Source: an uncultured Clostridia bacterium
Lineage (GTDB): Bacteria; Bacillota; Clostridia; Oscillospirales; Acutalibacteraceae
Assembly: GCA_944380765.1 (NCBI GenBank)
Contig: CALWIO010000012.1
Span: forward strand, 1-56,765
Direction of reading: 5' to 3'
DNA: 56,765 nt
The notes under the pieces were generated by a model, which saw only the letters and a program-made list of their open reading frames with translations, was not told where the DNA came from and ran no database searches. Shown piece after piece: positions 17,088 to 28,088 of the stretch. Every line of letters starts with the position of its first letter. Position 1 is the stretch's first letter. A program made the position numbers and the translations under genes.

Positions 17088-18059
17088 TCATTTTTCTTCA
17101 ATGTCTTCGTTTTTGTCCTCGCTTAGCGTCTGTGCCACATTTTTGAGCACTTTCTCCCTCGCGCGGTTGTTGATTGTTTCCTCAACCATCAGCTTCGCGA
17201 GCACTTTTTTGGGCGAATATATAATGTTGAGAATTACCATCTGTATAAATTGCAGAAGGCTTGACATAATGATGTAAACGCCCACGCTCGCGGGGAACAG
17301 GAACGAGAACCATATACTCATAAGGGGCGTCATAAATGTCATACAGCCCATCGAGGGGTTTTTCGCCATTTCGGGGTTTGTTTTTCTCTGCCTTAAATAT
17401 GAGTAAACCGCCGTAGCGAAAGAGATTATACCCGTAATAACGGGGACAAGCCACAAAAGGGAAAGCCCCATATCGGGTTTGGGCGTTTCGTGAAGCGAAA
17501 CCCCGAAAAATGTGAATTTGTCAATAAATTCGTTGACCTGATTTATAACTTCCGCCGAAAGTCCCGATTTGTCAATCTCGTTCCAGTGGCTCAGCGCTGT
17601 AAGCTCCAGACGGAAATCCGAAAGCTCCGTTTTGCTTTCAAGGCCGAGATTTTTAACGGCGTCGGTAATTTTCGTTATAACATCCTGCGGCAGACGCAGA
17701 ACATAGGAAAGAGTTTTGTAGTTTACATAGTAAACGCCCATCATAATAACAAGCTGAACTATGGTGTTGCCGCAGCCGCCGGTCATGGCGGAATAACCCT
17801 CTTTTGAATAGAGAGCGTTCATCTCCTCCTGAATTTTTTTCTGGTCGCCGGCGTATTTTTCCCTTATTCTTCTGATTTTTGGCTGAAGCCTCTGACCTTT
17901 CGCCATGCTTTTCTGCTGTCTTATTGAAAAAGGCAGAAGTATCAGCTTAACGACAACCGTCATTAAAAACAGCGAAAAAATATAGTTTCCGCTGATGTCA
18001 TAGAAAAATCCTATGATATATCCGAAAGGTATTGAAATAATTTCTCTTAAAAAAGTCAT
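17088..18059 (-). CDS. yidC: Membrane protein insertase YidC
   Basis: 323 residues. Inserts membrane proteins alone or with SecYEG. The first helix (about 5-25) is followed by the conserved cytoplasmic hairpin 'RQQKSMAKGQRLQPKIRRI' with 'YKGDQ'-type spacing ('YAGDQKKIQEEMNALY'). The membrane segment contains 'GGCGNTIVQLVIMMGVYY', and about five membrane helices are visible in total. No lipobox is visible at the N-terminus, unlike the Bacillus SpoIIIJ. An extra loop of about 60 residues lies between helices 2 and 3. The charged C-terminus may bind ribosomes. It lies between yidD and jag in the standard operon. Confidence 0.95.
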   Translation of the reverse strand: MTFLREIISIPFGYIIGFFYDISGNYIFSLFLMTVVVKLILLPFSIRQQKSMAKGQRLQPKIRRIREKYAGDQKKIQEEMNALYSKEGYSAMTGGCGNTIVQLVIMMGVYYVNYKTLSYVLRLPQDVITKITDAVKNLGLESKTELSDFRLELTALSHWNEIDKSGLSAEVINQVNEFIDKFTFFGVSLHETPKPDMGLSLLWLVPVITGIISFATAVYSYLRQRKTNPEMAKNPSMGCMTFMTPLMSIWFSFLFPASVGVYIIMSSLLQFIQMVILNIIYSPKKVLAKLMVEETINNRAREKVLKNVAQTLSEDKNEDIEEK

Positions 18060-18079
18060 TGCGCCCTCCGATTTAGGAC

Positions 18080-18304
18080 TTATTTTTTCTTTTTTTCGGG
18101 GACGGGGTCATATCCGCCCGGAAAAAATATATTGCACCGCAAAAGCCTTGAAACCGCCAGCAAAGAGCCTTTTACGGCCCCGAACCTCTCGACCGCCTCG
18201 ACCGCGTACTGCGAACAGGTGGGATAATAGCGGCATTTCGGCCCGAACAGGGGCGATATTTTTTTCTGGTAAAACCTGATTGCCTTAATTATCAGATTCT
18301 TCAA
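18080..18304 (-). CDS. yidD: Membrane protein insertion efficiency factor YidD
   Basis: 74 residues from a TTG start at 18304 with GGCAGG seven bases upstream, giving MKNLIIKAIRFYQKKISPL as in homologues. A GTG at 18313 would add three residues. An amphipathic N-terminal helix is followed by the conserved 'CRYYPTCSQYAVEAVERFG' and 'LLRCNIFFPGGYDPVP', which carry the family cysteines. Acts at the inner face of the membrane with YidC. It overlaps the end of rnpA by 20 bases, so translation is coupled. Confidence 0.94.
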   Translation of the reverse strand: MKNLIIKAIRFYQKKISPLFGPKCRYYPTCSQYAVEAVERFGAVKGSLLAVSRLLRCNIFFPGGYDPVPEKKKK

Positions 18305-18635
18305 ACTGAACACCTGCCGCTTTGAGCTGAGACAGCATTATTTCGGCTATCTGCGTGCTCTTCCGGTATTTTGTAGCGCCGCGGGCGACAAAAACAAAGT
18401 CGTAACTGCCCGCAATTCTTCCTTCAAGCGACCTGTAAGCCGCCCTTATAACACGCCTTGAACGGTTGCGCTCAACGGCGTTTCCGATTTTTTTTGAAGC
18501 GGTTATTCCCATACGACAAATACCCGCACGGTTTTTTAATACATAAGAAACCAGTGCAGGATTTTGAAATACTTTACCTTTGCCGTACAGCCTGCGGAAA
18601 TCGCAGTTGCTTTTGAATGTAACAGTTCGCTTCAA
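18285..18635 (-). CDS. rnpA: Ribonuclease P protein component
   Basis: 116 residues. Protein subunit of RNase P, which matures tRNA 5' ends. The RNR-type signature 'KKIGNAVERNRSRRVIRAAYR' (arginine-rich helix, about 52-71) is clear, and 'FVFVARGATKY' closes the fold. The start is TTG at 18635 with only a weak ribosome site; translation may be coupled to rpmH, which ends 24 bases earlier. The genomic RNase P RNA gene is not in this window. Confidence 0.94.
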   Translation of the reverse strand: MKRTVTFKSNCDFRRLYGKGKVFQNPALVSYVLKNRAGICRMGITASKKIGNAVERNRSRRVIRAAYRSLEGRIAGSYDFVFVARGATKYRKSTQIAEIMLSQLKAAGVQFEESDN

Positions 18636-18659
18636 TTTTTAAAACCCGGACCGACAAAA

Positions 18660-18794
18660 TCAGTATGTCAGCTGCTTTCTGCCCTTGGCTCTTCTGCGGG
18701 CAAGTACCTTTCTGCCGTTTCTGTCAGACATTCTCTTACGGAAGCCGTGTTCCATCTTGCGATGACGCTTTTTAGGCTGATAAGTTCTCTTCAT
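18660..18794 (-). CDS. rpmH: Ribosomal protein L34
   Basis: 44 residues: begins [18 protein letters not shown] and ends [12 protein letters not shown], the classical L34 sequence. ATG at 18794 follows GGAGGAG. It is the first gene of the rpmH-rnpA-yidD-yidC-jag operon, driven by a consensus promoter about 60 bases upstream. Confidence 0.98.
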   Translation of the reverse strand: MKRTYQPKKRHRKMEHGFRKRMSDRNGRKVLARRRAKGRKQLTY

Positions 18795-18851
18795 TTCTAC
18801 TCCTCCGTTTCATAATATAGTCACACATTGTAAAAATATCTGCGAGTAGTC

Positions 18852-18880
18852 ATTATATAAAAATTTAGCCGACTTGTCAA
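18852..18880 (-). promoter_or_regulatory. rpmH operon promoter
   Basis: On the minus strand there is perfect TTGACA (18880-18875), a 17-base spacer and perfect TATAAT (18857-18852). This is the strongest promoter in the window, fitting ribosomal-protein expression. Confidence 0.92.
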
Positions 18881-19087
18881 CTTTTAAATTATTTCAATTT
18901 TTTCAATATATACCCCAATTTTATATATTTTAAAATATTTTTGTCAACATATTGTAGAATTTTTTTTATTTTTAAAATTTTTTTATTAAAACCGAGCCTG
19001 AAAAGCAAAATTTCAATAATTTAAAAATATAGAATTCTGCACTATAAGTCTTATATATATAATAGTATATTTATATAACTTTTTCCA

Positions 19088-19116
19088 TTGAAAAAGCTGA
19101 AAAAGTATGCTAAAAT
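19088..19116 (+). promoter_or_regulatory. dnaA promoter
   Basis: TTGAAA, a 17-base spacer, TAAAAT. Transcription would start near 19123, leaving a leader of about 115 bases. A TTTTCAATG motif on the opposite strand overlaps the -35 box, which could allow DnaA autoregulation if it is a binding site. Confidence 0.75.
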
Positions 19117-19237
19117 CTATTATGTATGATAATAGAGTATTTTTGCCATATAACATAAAAAAGCAAAATAGGGCTGTTTTTATTGAAAATAAGACGATAG
19201 GCGTTTTTTTCGCGCTTTTGAGAAAGGAAGATAAAAA

Positions 19238-20545
19238 GTGAATTCCTATTCCGAGTTATGGGAAATGGTCAAGGCTTACTGCAAAAAGAATATAACCGAA
19301 ACCGCTTATAATATGTGGATTAAGGACCTTGACCTTATCTCTCTTGAAGCCGAGAGGGTTATTTTGTCCTCGCCGGGATTCAGAATAAATCTTATTATGG
19401 AAAAATACCGCAGTCTTATTGAAGAAGCGTTTTTCAATGTAATGGGGTTTGAAGTGAATATAGAGATTATTCCGGCTGAGAACATTCCCGGCAAAAACGC
19501 CGACAGCGAAATTCTTTCCTATATGAGCATTGAAAACGCCAAATACACTTTCAGCAATTTTATTGTAGGCCCGTCAAACAAGCTGGCTTACACCGCTTCG
19601 CTGAGAATTGCCGAAAATCCCGGCTCGGTTTTTAACCCGCTTTTTATTTACGGAAATTCGGGACTGGGCAAAACTCACCTTTTAAACGCGATTATCGAAA
19701 AAATAAAAAGCAACAATCCCGGCGCGAATATAGTATATACCACAAGCGAAAATCTCACAAACGAGCTTTTCTTCGCCTTGCAGACCAAAACTACTTACGA
19801 TTTTCACAACAAGTACAGAAACTGTGACGCGCTTCTGGTTGACGATATTCAGTTCATAGCCGGAAAAACCCAGACGGAAGAAGAAGTTTTCCACACCTTT
19901 GACACTCTTATTAAGGCCGGAAAACAGATTGTTCTGACTTCGGACAAGCCGCCAAGCGCGATTCCCAAAATTGAGGACAGGCTTAAAACCCGTTTTGAAA
20001 GCGGAATACTCTGCGACATTCAGCCGCCCGATTTTGAAACGAGAGTTGCGATAATCAAGGATAAATCAAATTATCTTAAATTTGACCTGCCCGACGATGT
20101 GTGCATTTTCATAGCGGAAAACATAAAGAACAATGTGCGCCAGATAGGAAGCGCGGTAAAAAATATTTACGCCTACTGCGCGTTCAATTCAATACCCGCG
20201 CCGACAGTCGATATTGCCAGGGAAATTTTAAAGGATATTTTAATCACCAGCCAGCCCATAAGCGTTGTGGTGGACAATATACTTGAAAAAGTGGCGTTCA
20301 CCTTCGGCGTTACGGTGGAGCAGATTAAAAGCGAACGCCGTGACGCAAACATAAACTCAGCAAGGCAGGCGGCTATGTACATAATAAGGGAAATTACCGA
20401 AATCTCACAGCCGGAAATAGGTAAAATTTTCGGCAGAAACCATTCCACCGTAAACAACTCCCTTAAAAATGTTCAGCAAAGAATTGAAAAAGACTCAAAA
20501 TACAAAAATTTAATCAACGAGATAATCAAAAATATCAATGATTAA
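19238..20545 (+). CDS. dnaA: Replication initiator DnaA
   Basis: 435 residues. AAA+ ATPase that opens oriC and loads the helicase. GTG start after AAAGGAAG. Domain I (1-85) begins 'SYSELWEMVKAYCKKNITETAYNMW'. The linker is short. The AAA+ core has Walker A GNSGLGKTH (139-147) and Walker B LLVDDIQF (199-206). Domain IV (about 335-435) has a degenerate signature: FGRNHSTVNNS at 398-408 replaces the usual FGGRDHTTVxHA, changing Asp to Asn and Thr to Ser and removing one residue in the helix that reads the DnaA box. This may go with an altered binding site. First gene of the rightward replication operon. Confidence 0.97.
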   Translation: MNSYSELWEMVKAYCKKNITETAYNMWIKDLDLISLEAERVILSSPGFRINLIMEKYRSLIEEAFFNVMGFEVNIEIIPAENIPGKNADSEILSYMSIENAKYTFSNFIVGPSNKLAYTASLRIAENPGSVFNPLFIYGNSGLGKTHLLNAIIEKIKSNNPGANIVYTTSENLTNELFFALQTKTTYDFHNKYRNCDALLVDDIQFIAGKTQTEEEVFHTFDTLIKAGKQIVLTSDKPPSAIPKIEDRLKTRFESGILCDIQPPDFETRVAIIKDKSNYLKFDLPDDVCIFIAENIKNNVRQIGSAVKNIYAYCAFNSIPAPTVDIAREILKDILITSQPISVVVDNILEKVAFTFGVTVEQIKSERRDANINSARQAAMYIIREITEISQPEIGKIFGRNHSTVNNSLKNVQQRIEKDSKYKNLINEIIKNIND

Positions 20546-20767
20546 AATTAACTGACTTTTCAACTGTTTTTGTTTTTTCGACAGTCAGCTTTTCAACAAG
20601 TTTGTTTTTAACTTTGAAACAGACATTTTTTCAATGGCTTTTCAAAAGGCAAAAAAACGCCGCAAGCCTTGATACAGATTTAAAAACAGTCTTTTTCAAC
20701 ATAATTGACAGGCTCTACTACTAAAACTATTCTTTTATTTATTTTTTCACAGAAAAGGAGAGTAAAA
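20546..20767 (+). repeat. dnaA-dnaN gap with repeated TTTTCAAC motifs
   Basis: Five copies of the same 6-7 base core in one orientation are present: TTTTCAACT (20557), TTTTCAACA (20590), TTTTCAATG (20628), TTTTCAAAA (20639) and TTTTCAACA (20693). The dnaA-dnaN gap often carries DnaA boxes; these resemble TTTTCCACA with the sixth base changed. Candidate DnaA-binding cluster. Confidence 0.5.
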
Positions 20768-21889
20768 ATGAAATTTGTTTGTTCTTCACAGGTTCTTTCG
20801 GAAGCCTGCATGAATGTGCAGAGGGCGGCAAGCGCTAAATCCTCAAACCTGCCCACAATCGAGGGAATATTCATAAAAGCCGAAAATAACAGGATAATGC
20901 TTACGGGCTACGACCTTGAAATGGGAATTATAACCTCTGTCGAGGGCAGAGTCGAGCAGACCGGCAGCATTGTTATAAACGCTAAAATTCTCTGCGACAT
21001 TTTAAGAAGCCTTCCCGATGATTTTGTGACAATCGAAAGTGACGAAAGGCTTATCTGTAAAATCAAAAGCGGAGAATCCGAGTTCTCAATAACCGGCTTC
21101 CCTGAGAGCGACTATCCCGATTTGCCGACCGTTTCCGGCGGTTTTCCGGTAGTTGTCGGCGGCGAGATTTTAAAGGATATGATTAAAAAGACGGCTTTTG
21201 CCGCGGCTGAGAATGAAACAAGGGTTATTCATACGGGTATAAGATTTGAAATAACCAAAATGAATATACGCCTTGTGGCTGTTGACGGCTATAAGCTCGC
21301 TATCAGAAACGAAACCATTGACTATGACGGCGAGGAAAAAATATTCGTTGTCCCCAAAAAGACGCTAAACGAGGTAATTAAGCTCATAAACGACGAGATC
21401 GAAACCGTTTCAATGATAATCGCCCAGCGCCATATTCTTTTTGAGTGCGGAAGCTATGTGATTGTTTCAAGACTTCTTGAAGGCGAGTTTTTAAGCTATA
21501 AGAGCGCTGTTCCCACAACCGCGAAAACCGAGGTCAAAGTAAATATAAGAAGCCTTATAAGCAGTATTGAAAGAACTTCGCTCATTATTACCGAGAGAAT
21601 AAAAAGCTACATAAGATGTATTTTTGACGGCGGACTTATCAGAATTTCCAGTACAACCGCCTTAGGCTCGGCAAGCGACAAAATATCCGCCGAAATGCAG
21701 GGCGAAAGAGTGGAGATAGGCTTTAACAACAAATATCTGCTTGACGCCTTGAAGGTCTGCGATACGGACGAGGTAACTTTAAGGCTCAACGGCGCCACTT
21801 CGCCCATAATCATTGTGCCCAACAACGCGGCTTCACCCGTTTATGAAAGCGATTTTCTGTTTATGGTGCTTCCGGTCAGGATGAACTGA
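20768..21889 (+). CDS. dnaN: DNA polymerase III sliding clamp (beta)
   Basis: 373 residues. Ring-shaped processivity clamp. ATG at 20768 follows AAAGGAGA; an open frame extends 21 codons upstream without a ribosome site. Three clamp folds are visible, with 'TGYDLEMGIITSV' in the first, 'DGYKLAIRNE' in the second and the ending 'FLFMVLPVRMN', which is the conserved C-terminal clamp motif (usually MLPVR). It lies between dnaA and the S4-domain gene in the standard order. Confidence 0.97.
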   Translation: MKFVCSSQVLSEACMNVQRAASAKSSNLPTIEGIFIKAENNRIMLTGYDLEMGIITSVEGRVEQTGSIVINAKILCDILRSLPDDFVTIESDERLICKIKSGESEFSITGFPESDYPDLPTVSGGFPVVVGGEILKDMIKKTAFAAAENETRVIHTGIRFEITKMNIRLVAVDGYKLAIRNETIDYDGEEKIFVVPKKTLNEVIKLINDEIETVSMIIAQRHILFECGSYVIVSRLLEGEFLSYKSAVPTTAKTEVKVNIRSLISSIERTSLIITERIKSYIRCIFDGGLIRISSTTALGSASDKISAEMQGERVEIGFNNKYLLDALKVCDTDEVTLRLNGATSPIIIVPNNAASPVYESDFLFMVLPVRMN

Positions 21890-21890
21890 T

Positions 21891-22133
21891 ATGAAAAAGA
21901 TAACGGCAAAAGTAAAGGAAAAGAAAAGAGAAGAAATTAAAATCGACACCGACTTTATAAAGCTTGATTCCTTTTTAAAGCTGTGCGGAGCAGTTATGAC
22001 CGGCGGCGAGGCGAAAACAGTCGTGCAGGAGGCTATGGTAAGGGTAAACGGCGAAATCTGCACAGCCAGGGGGAAAAAGATAAGGCCGGGCGACCTTGTC
22101 AGCTTTGGCGGCGCCGTGTATGAGGTAAAATAA
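21891..22133 (+). CDS. yaaA: S4-domain RNA-binding protein YaaA (RlbA type)
   Basis: 80 residues. Contains one S4 fold: 'FIKLDSFLKLCGAVMTGGEAKTVVQEAMVRVNGEICTARGKKIRPGDLVSF' (read in segments: KLDSFLKLCG, GGEAKTVVQEA, VRVNGE, KIRPGD). The family always sits between dnaN and recF and is thought to bind ribosomal RNA. It starts one base after the dnaN stop, and its stop overlaps the recF ATG (TAATG). The N-terminal Lys/Glu-rich extension of about 20 residues is longer than in Bacillus. Confidence 0.9.
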   Translation: MKKITAKVKEKKREEIKIDTDFIKLDSFLKLCGAVMTGGEAKTVVQEAMVRVNGEICTARGKKIRPGDLVSFGGAVYEVK

Positions 22134-23233
22134 TGCTGGTAAGCAATATTAAAATTAAAAATTTCCGCAACATAGAGTCGGCGGAGATTTTTCCCGACAG
22201 GGAAATAAATGTGATATACGGCGACAACGGACAGGGCAAAACAAATATTATAGAAGCCGTGTGGCTTTTTACCGGCTGCAAGAGCTTCAGAACCTCAAAG
22301 GATTCGGAGCTTGTAAATTTTTCGGCAGAGAACGCGGAAATACGCCTTGACTTTGAAAATTCCGTAAGGGAAAACAGCGCGGCTTTGTTTATCGACAAAA
22401 AAAGGCTTGCGGCTTTAAACGGCGTGAACCTTGACTCTCCGCGGGAGCTGATAGGCAAATTTTACAGCGTTGTGTTTTCGCCGGTGCATATTTCCCTTGT
22501 CAAGGAAGGGCCGTTAAACCGCAGAAAGTTTATTGATACGGCAATAAGCCAGATTGACAGCCTTTACGCCAAAAAACTGACTTATTACAATCACCTTATA
22601 CACCAGAAAAACGCGCTTTTAAAAAACGCCGCGGAAAACGCTTCGCTTATCGGCACCTTTGATATATGGGACGAAAAAATTGCGGTTTCGGGAGCGGAGA
22701 TAACCGCCGCAAGGCTCGGCTATATTAAAAAGCTCAGCGAAAAGGTTTGTGAAATCTACGCGGGCATTTCCGGAAAAAAGGAAATGATAGATATAAAATA
22801 TCTAAGCAGCGTGCGTTTTTCGGAAGAAACGGTAAACGGGATTGCCTCGGCTTATTTTGAGGAGCTTAAAAGAACCCGTCCGGGCGATATGTATCTTAAA
22901 AACACCTCAACAGGACCTCACCGTGACGATATTGAGATACTTATAAACGGAATTTCCGCGAGAAAGTTCGGCTCGCAGGGGCAGCAGCGCAGCGCTTCGC
23001 TTGCCTTAAAGCTGGGCGAGGCGGAAATTATAAAGGACGAGAAAAAAGAACAGCCCGTAATTTTGCTTGACGATGTTATGAGCGAGCTGGATATAACAAG
23101 GCAGAATTATATTTTAAATAAAATGAAGGACAAGCAGGTGTTTATTACCTGCTGTGAGGAAGAAACTGTTTCACGGCTCAACGCCGGAAAAGTAATAAGG
23201 GTTGAAAACGGAAAAGCGGTGGAAATTAAGTAA
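22133..23233 (+). CDS. recF: DNA replication and repair protein RecF
   Basis: 366 residues. SMC-like ATPase that helps RecA load at single-strand gaps. Walker A YGDNGQGKTNIIEA (about 29-42), the ABC signature 'SQGQQRSASLALKLGEAE' and Walker B 'PVILLDDVMSELD' are intact. The coiled arms are short, as is normal for RecF. It overlaps the yaaA stop and the remB start (TAATG at both ends), so the whole run is translationally coupled. Confidence 0.96.
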   Translation: MLVSNIKIKNFRNIESAEIFPDREINVIYGDNGQGKTNIIEAVWLFTGCKSFRTSKDSELVNFSAENAEIRLDFENSVRENSAALFIDKKRLAALNGVNLDSPRELIGKFYSVVFSPVHISLVKEGPLNRRKFIDTAISQIDSLYAKKLTYYNHLIHQKNALLKNAAENASLIGTFDIWDEKIAVSGAEITAARLGYIKKLSEKVCEIYAGISGKKEMIDIKYLSSVRFSEETVNGIASAYFEELKRTRPGDMYLKNTSTGPHRDDIEILINGISARKFGSQGQQRSASLALKLGEAEIIKDEKKEQPVILLDDVMSELDITRQNYILNKMKDKQVFITCCEEETVSRLNAGKVIRVENGKAVEIK

Positions 23234-23487
23234 TGTATATAAATCTCGGGCAGGATACGGTTATTTCCGACAGCGAAATTCTCGGAATTTTCGATTTGGA
23301 CAACACAACCGTGTCAAAGGCCACAAGAGAATATATAAACAGCGCGTCCAGAAAAGGCGAGTGCGCCACCGTTTCAATGGCGGAGCTGCCGAAATCCTTT
23401 GTTGTGACCGTTAAAAACGGCAAAAGGGAAGTGTATATTTCTCCCTTTAACACCTCAACGGTTTTCAAAAGATTAAAGCAGCGCTGA
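23233..23487 (+). CDS. remB: RemB/YaaB-type extracellular-matrix regulator (DUF370)
   Basis: 84 residues. It has the DUF370 pattern 'MYINLGQDTVISDSEILGIFD', 'TVSKATREYI' and 'SFVVTVKNGKREVYISPF', as in B. subtilis YaaB (RemB). The related RemA binds DNA and activates biofilm matrix and osmoprotection genes. RemB always lies between recF and gyrB. Role in this organism inferred from family. Confidence 0.88.
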   Translation: MYINLGQDTVISDSEILGIFDLDNTTVSKATREYINSASRKGECATVSMAELPKSFVVTVKNGKREVYISPFNTSTVFKRLKQR

Positions 23488-23519
23488 AAATGAAAATTCG
23501 GTTTACTGTGACGCTTTGA

Positions 23520-25499
<1,980 letters not shown>

Positions 25500-25517
25500 T
25501 GAATAAGAGGAAAAAAG

Positions 25518-28058
25518 ATGAGTGAAAAAAATCAGCATGTTTTAGGTGAATATGTACCTCTTGAAGAACAGCACATTGTCAATGTGGAAATAAACAAGGA
25601 AATGAGAAAATCCTTCCTTGACTATTCCATGTCGGTAATAACTTCAAGAGCTCTGCCCGATGTGCGCGACGGCTTAAAGCCGGTTCACAGAAGAATACTT
25701 TATACCATGTATGAAAATTCCCTGTATCCGGACAAGCCTTTCAGAAAATGCGCCGACACGGTAGGCGCCGTGCTGGGACGCTACCACCCCCACGGCGACG
25801 CCTCGGTTTATGACGCCATGGTGCGTCTGGCGCAGAACTTTTCAATGAGATATGTGCTTGTTGACGGCCACGGAAACTTCGGCTCAATCGACGGCGACCC
25901 GGCGGCGGCTTACAGATACACCGAGTCAAGAATGAGCAAAATCTCAATGGAGATGTTAACGGACATTGACCGCGACACGGTGGATTTCATTCCCAACTAT
26001 GACGACCGCCTTAAAGAGCCGGTTGTACTGCCGTCAAGGTACCCGAATCTTCTCGCCAACGGCTCAACGGGAATCGCCGTAGGTATGGCTACCAATATTC
26101 CGCCCCACAATCTGGGCGAGTTAATCGACGGTATCTGCTGCGTTATCGACAATCCCGAAGCCTCTCTTGAAGAGATAATGGAGCATATCAAGGGGCCCGA
26201 CTTCCCCACGCAGGGTATAATAATGGGCAAAGCGGGTATCAGAGCGGCTTACGCTACCGGCAGGGGAAAAATAATTCTGCGCGGCAGAGCTGAAATTGTG
26301 GAAAACGAGCATAACTCAAAATTCCAGATAGTAATAACCGAGCTGCCCTATCAGGTGAACAAGGCAAGGCTTATAGAGTCCATGGCGGATTTGCACAAGG
26401 AAAAGAAAATCGAAGGACTTTCCGCCATCAACGATTATTCCTCAAAGCGCAGCGGCGGCATAAGAATAGTAATCGACTTAAAGCGAGACGCCAATCCGCA
26501 GGTAGTGCTCAATCAGCTTTACCAGATGACTCAGCTGCAAATTTCCTACGGCATTATCCAGCTCGCGCTGGTGGACGGCGAGCCGAAAGTGCTCACTTTA
26601 AAGGAAATAATCGAGCAGTATATTAAATTCCAGACCGAGGTAATAACCCGCCGAACTCAGCATGACCTTAAAAAGGCGCAGGCAAGGGAGCATATTCTCG
26701 AAGGACTCGCCAGAGCCATTGATATTGTCGATGAAATTATAGCCACTATCAGAGCCTGCCGCGGCGGACAGGCTGAGGCCAAGCAGGCTATTATGGATAA
26801 ATTCGACTTTGACGAGCCTCAGGCGGCGGCAATCGTGGCGTTCAGATTAGGTCAGCTTGCCGGCCTTGAAATTCAGAAAATCATCGCCGAGCGCGACGAG
26901 CTTCTCGCCAAAATCAAGGAGTACCTTGAAATTCTCTCTTCCGAGGAAAAGGTACACGCCATACTTAAAGAGGAGCTTTCGCAAATCGGCAGAAAATATG
27001 CCGACGAGCGCAAAACCGAAATCGCCAATGTTTCGGGCGAGGTTGATATTGAGGACCTGATAGCCGAGGAGGACTGCGTTTATACCCTTACAAAGATGGG
27101 ATACATCAAGCGCCAGCCCGTTGAAACCTATTCGGTTCAGCGCCGTGGCGGCAAGGGTATCAAGGGTATGAACCGCCGGGAGGAGGATATGGCGGAAACC
27201 ATGTTTATCTGCTCCTCTCACGATTACATTCTGTTCTTTACCTCGGCAGGCAAGATGTACCGGCTCAAAGGATATGAGATACCCGAGGGCTCCCGTACCG
27301 GCAAGGGAATGAATATAGTGAACATTCTTCCCATAAACGCCGACGAAAAGGTAACGGCAATGCTTCGCGTTCCCGATTTCGGCAGCGGCAGCTATTATCT
27401 GTGTATGGCTACCAAAAACGGAATTATCAAGAGAACGGAGCTTGACGCATATAAGAACATAAGAAAAAGCGGAATTATCGCCATCAACCTTGACGAGGGC
27501 GACGAGCTTCGCTGGGTTAAGCTGACCGACGGCAACCAGAAGCTGATGGTCGCCACCAAGAAGGGCATGAGCATCTGCTTTGACGAAAACGACGCCAGAG
27601 CAATCGGCAGAACAGCCCGCGGCGTGCGCGCCATTTCGCTCAAAGAGGGCGACGAGGTTGTGGGAATGGTAATATTCGGCGACAGCGGCAAGGTGCTTAC
27701 CATCAGCGAAAAAGGCTACGGCAGGCGCAGCGATGTTTCCAATTACCGCGTTCAGTCCCGTGCCGGCAAAGGACTTACGAACTATCATACCGAGCAGTAC
27801 GGCGATGTCTGCGCTATCGAGATGGTAGAGGACGACCAGGATGTAATAATGATTTCCTCCGACGGAATCATTATAAGGCTTCCCGCCGAGCAGGTAAGGG
27901 AGTGCAACCGTCCTTCAAAGGGCGTAATCCTTATGAAGGTCAACGAGGGCGAGCGCGTGGCGACTATTTCACTCGCTCAGCATGAGGAAGACGGGGAAGA
28001 TACCGAAGAGGCGCCGGCTTTTGAAGAGGCAAACGCTCAGGGCGGCTCAGAGCAGTAA
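25518..28058 (+). CDS. gyrA: DNA gyrase subunit A
   Basis: 846 residues. Catalytic tyrosine is Y134 in AYRYTESRM. The GyrA box [13 protein letters not shown] in the C-terminal propeller identifies gyrase rather than topoisomerase IV. In the quinolone-binding loop '[10 protein letters not shown]' (91-99), residue 95, equivalent to E. coli Ser83, is Ala, while Asp99 (E. coli Asp87) is kept; this is the arrangement found in M. tuberculosis. The acidic tail '[16 protein letters not shown]' is at the C-terminus. ATG follows GAGGAAAAA. Last gene of the replication operon; an LCP gene follows after 30 bases. Confidence 0.97.
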   Translation: MSEKNQHVLGEYVPLEEQHIVNVEINKEMRKSFLDYSMSVITSRALPDVRDGLKPVHRRILYTMYENSLYPDKPFRKCADTVGAVLGRYHPHGDASVYDAMVRLAQNFSMRYVLVDGHGNFGSIDGDPAAAYRYTESRMSKISMEMLTDIDRDTVDFIPNYDDRLKEPVVLPSRYPNLLANGSTGIAVGMATNIPPHNLGELIDGICCVIDNPEASLEEIMEHIKGPDFPTQGIIMGKAGIRAAYATGRGKIILRGRAEIVENEHNSKFQIVITELPYQVNKARLIESMADLHKEKKIEGLSAINDYSSKRSGGIRIVIDLKRDANPQVVLNQLYQMTQLQISYGIIQLALVDGEPKVLTLKEIIEQYIKFQTEVITRRTQHDLKKAQAREHILEGLARAIDIVDEIIATIRACRGGQAEAKQAIMDKFDFDEPQAAAIVAFRLGQLAGLEIQKIIAERDELLAKIKEYLEILSSEEKVHAILKEELSQIGRKYADERKTEIANVSGEVDIEDLIAEEDCVYTLTKMGYIKRQPVETYSVQRRGGKGIKGMNRREEDMAETMFICSSHDYILFFTSAGKMYRLKGYEIPEGSRTGKGMNIVNILPINADEKVTAMLRVPDFGSGSYYLCMATKNGIIKRTELDAYKNIRKSGIIAINLDEGDELRWVKLTDGNQKLMVATKKGMSICFDENDARAIGRTARGVRAISLKEGDEVVGMVIFGDSGKVLTISEKGYGRRSDVSNYRVQSRAGKGLTNYHTEQYGDVCAIEMVEDDQDVIMISSDGIIIRLPAEQVRECNRPSKGVILMKVNEGERVATISLAQHEEDGEDTEEAPAFEEANAQGGSEQ

Positions 28059-28088
28059 CTTTACTCAGTGTGAAAGGAAAGATATTTC

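Larger units (their letters stand above)
18795..19237. other. Probable oriC, rpmH-dnaA gap
   Basis: This is 443 bases of very AT-rich sequence between the divergent rpmH and dnaA operons, where gene direction switches. Runs of A/T at about 18885-19080 could form the unwinding element. I find no copy of the standard DnaA box TTATCCACA. Related motifs present are TTGTCAACA (18941-18949), TTTTTCAATA near 18899, and TTTTCAATG on the minus strand (19094-19086). The two outward promoters are listed separately. Origin function is inferred from context. Confidence 0.6.

Noticed and set aside
26847..27788. 313-codon open frame on the minus strand inside gyrA
   Set aside because: It is the antisense shadow of the highly conserved gyrA coding strand; no ribosome site and no plausible protein domain.
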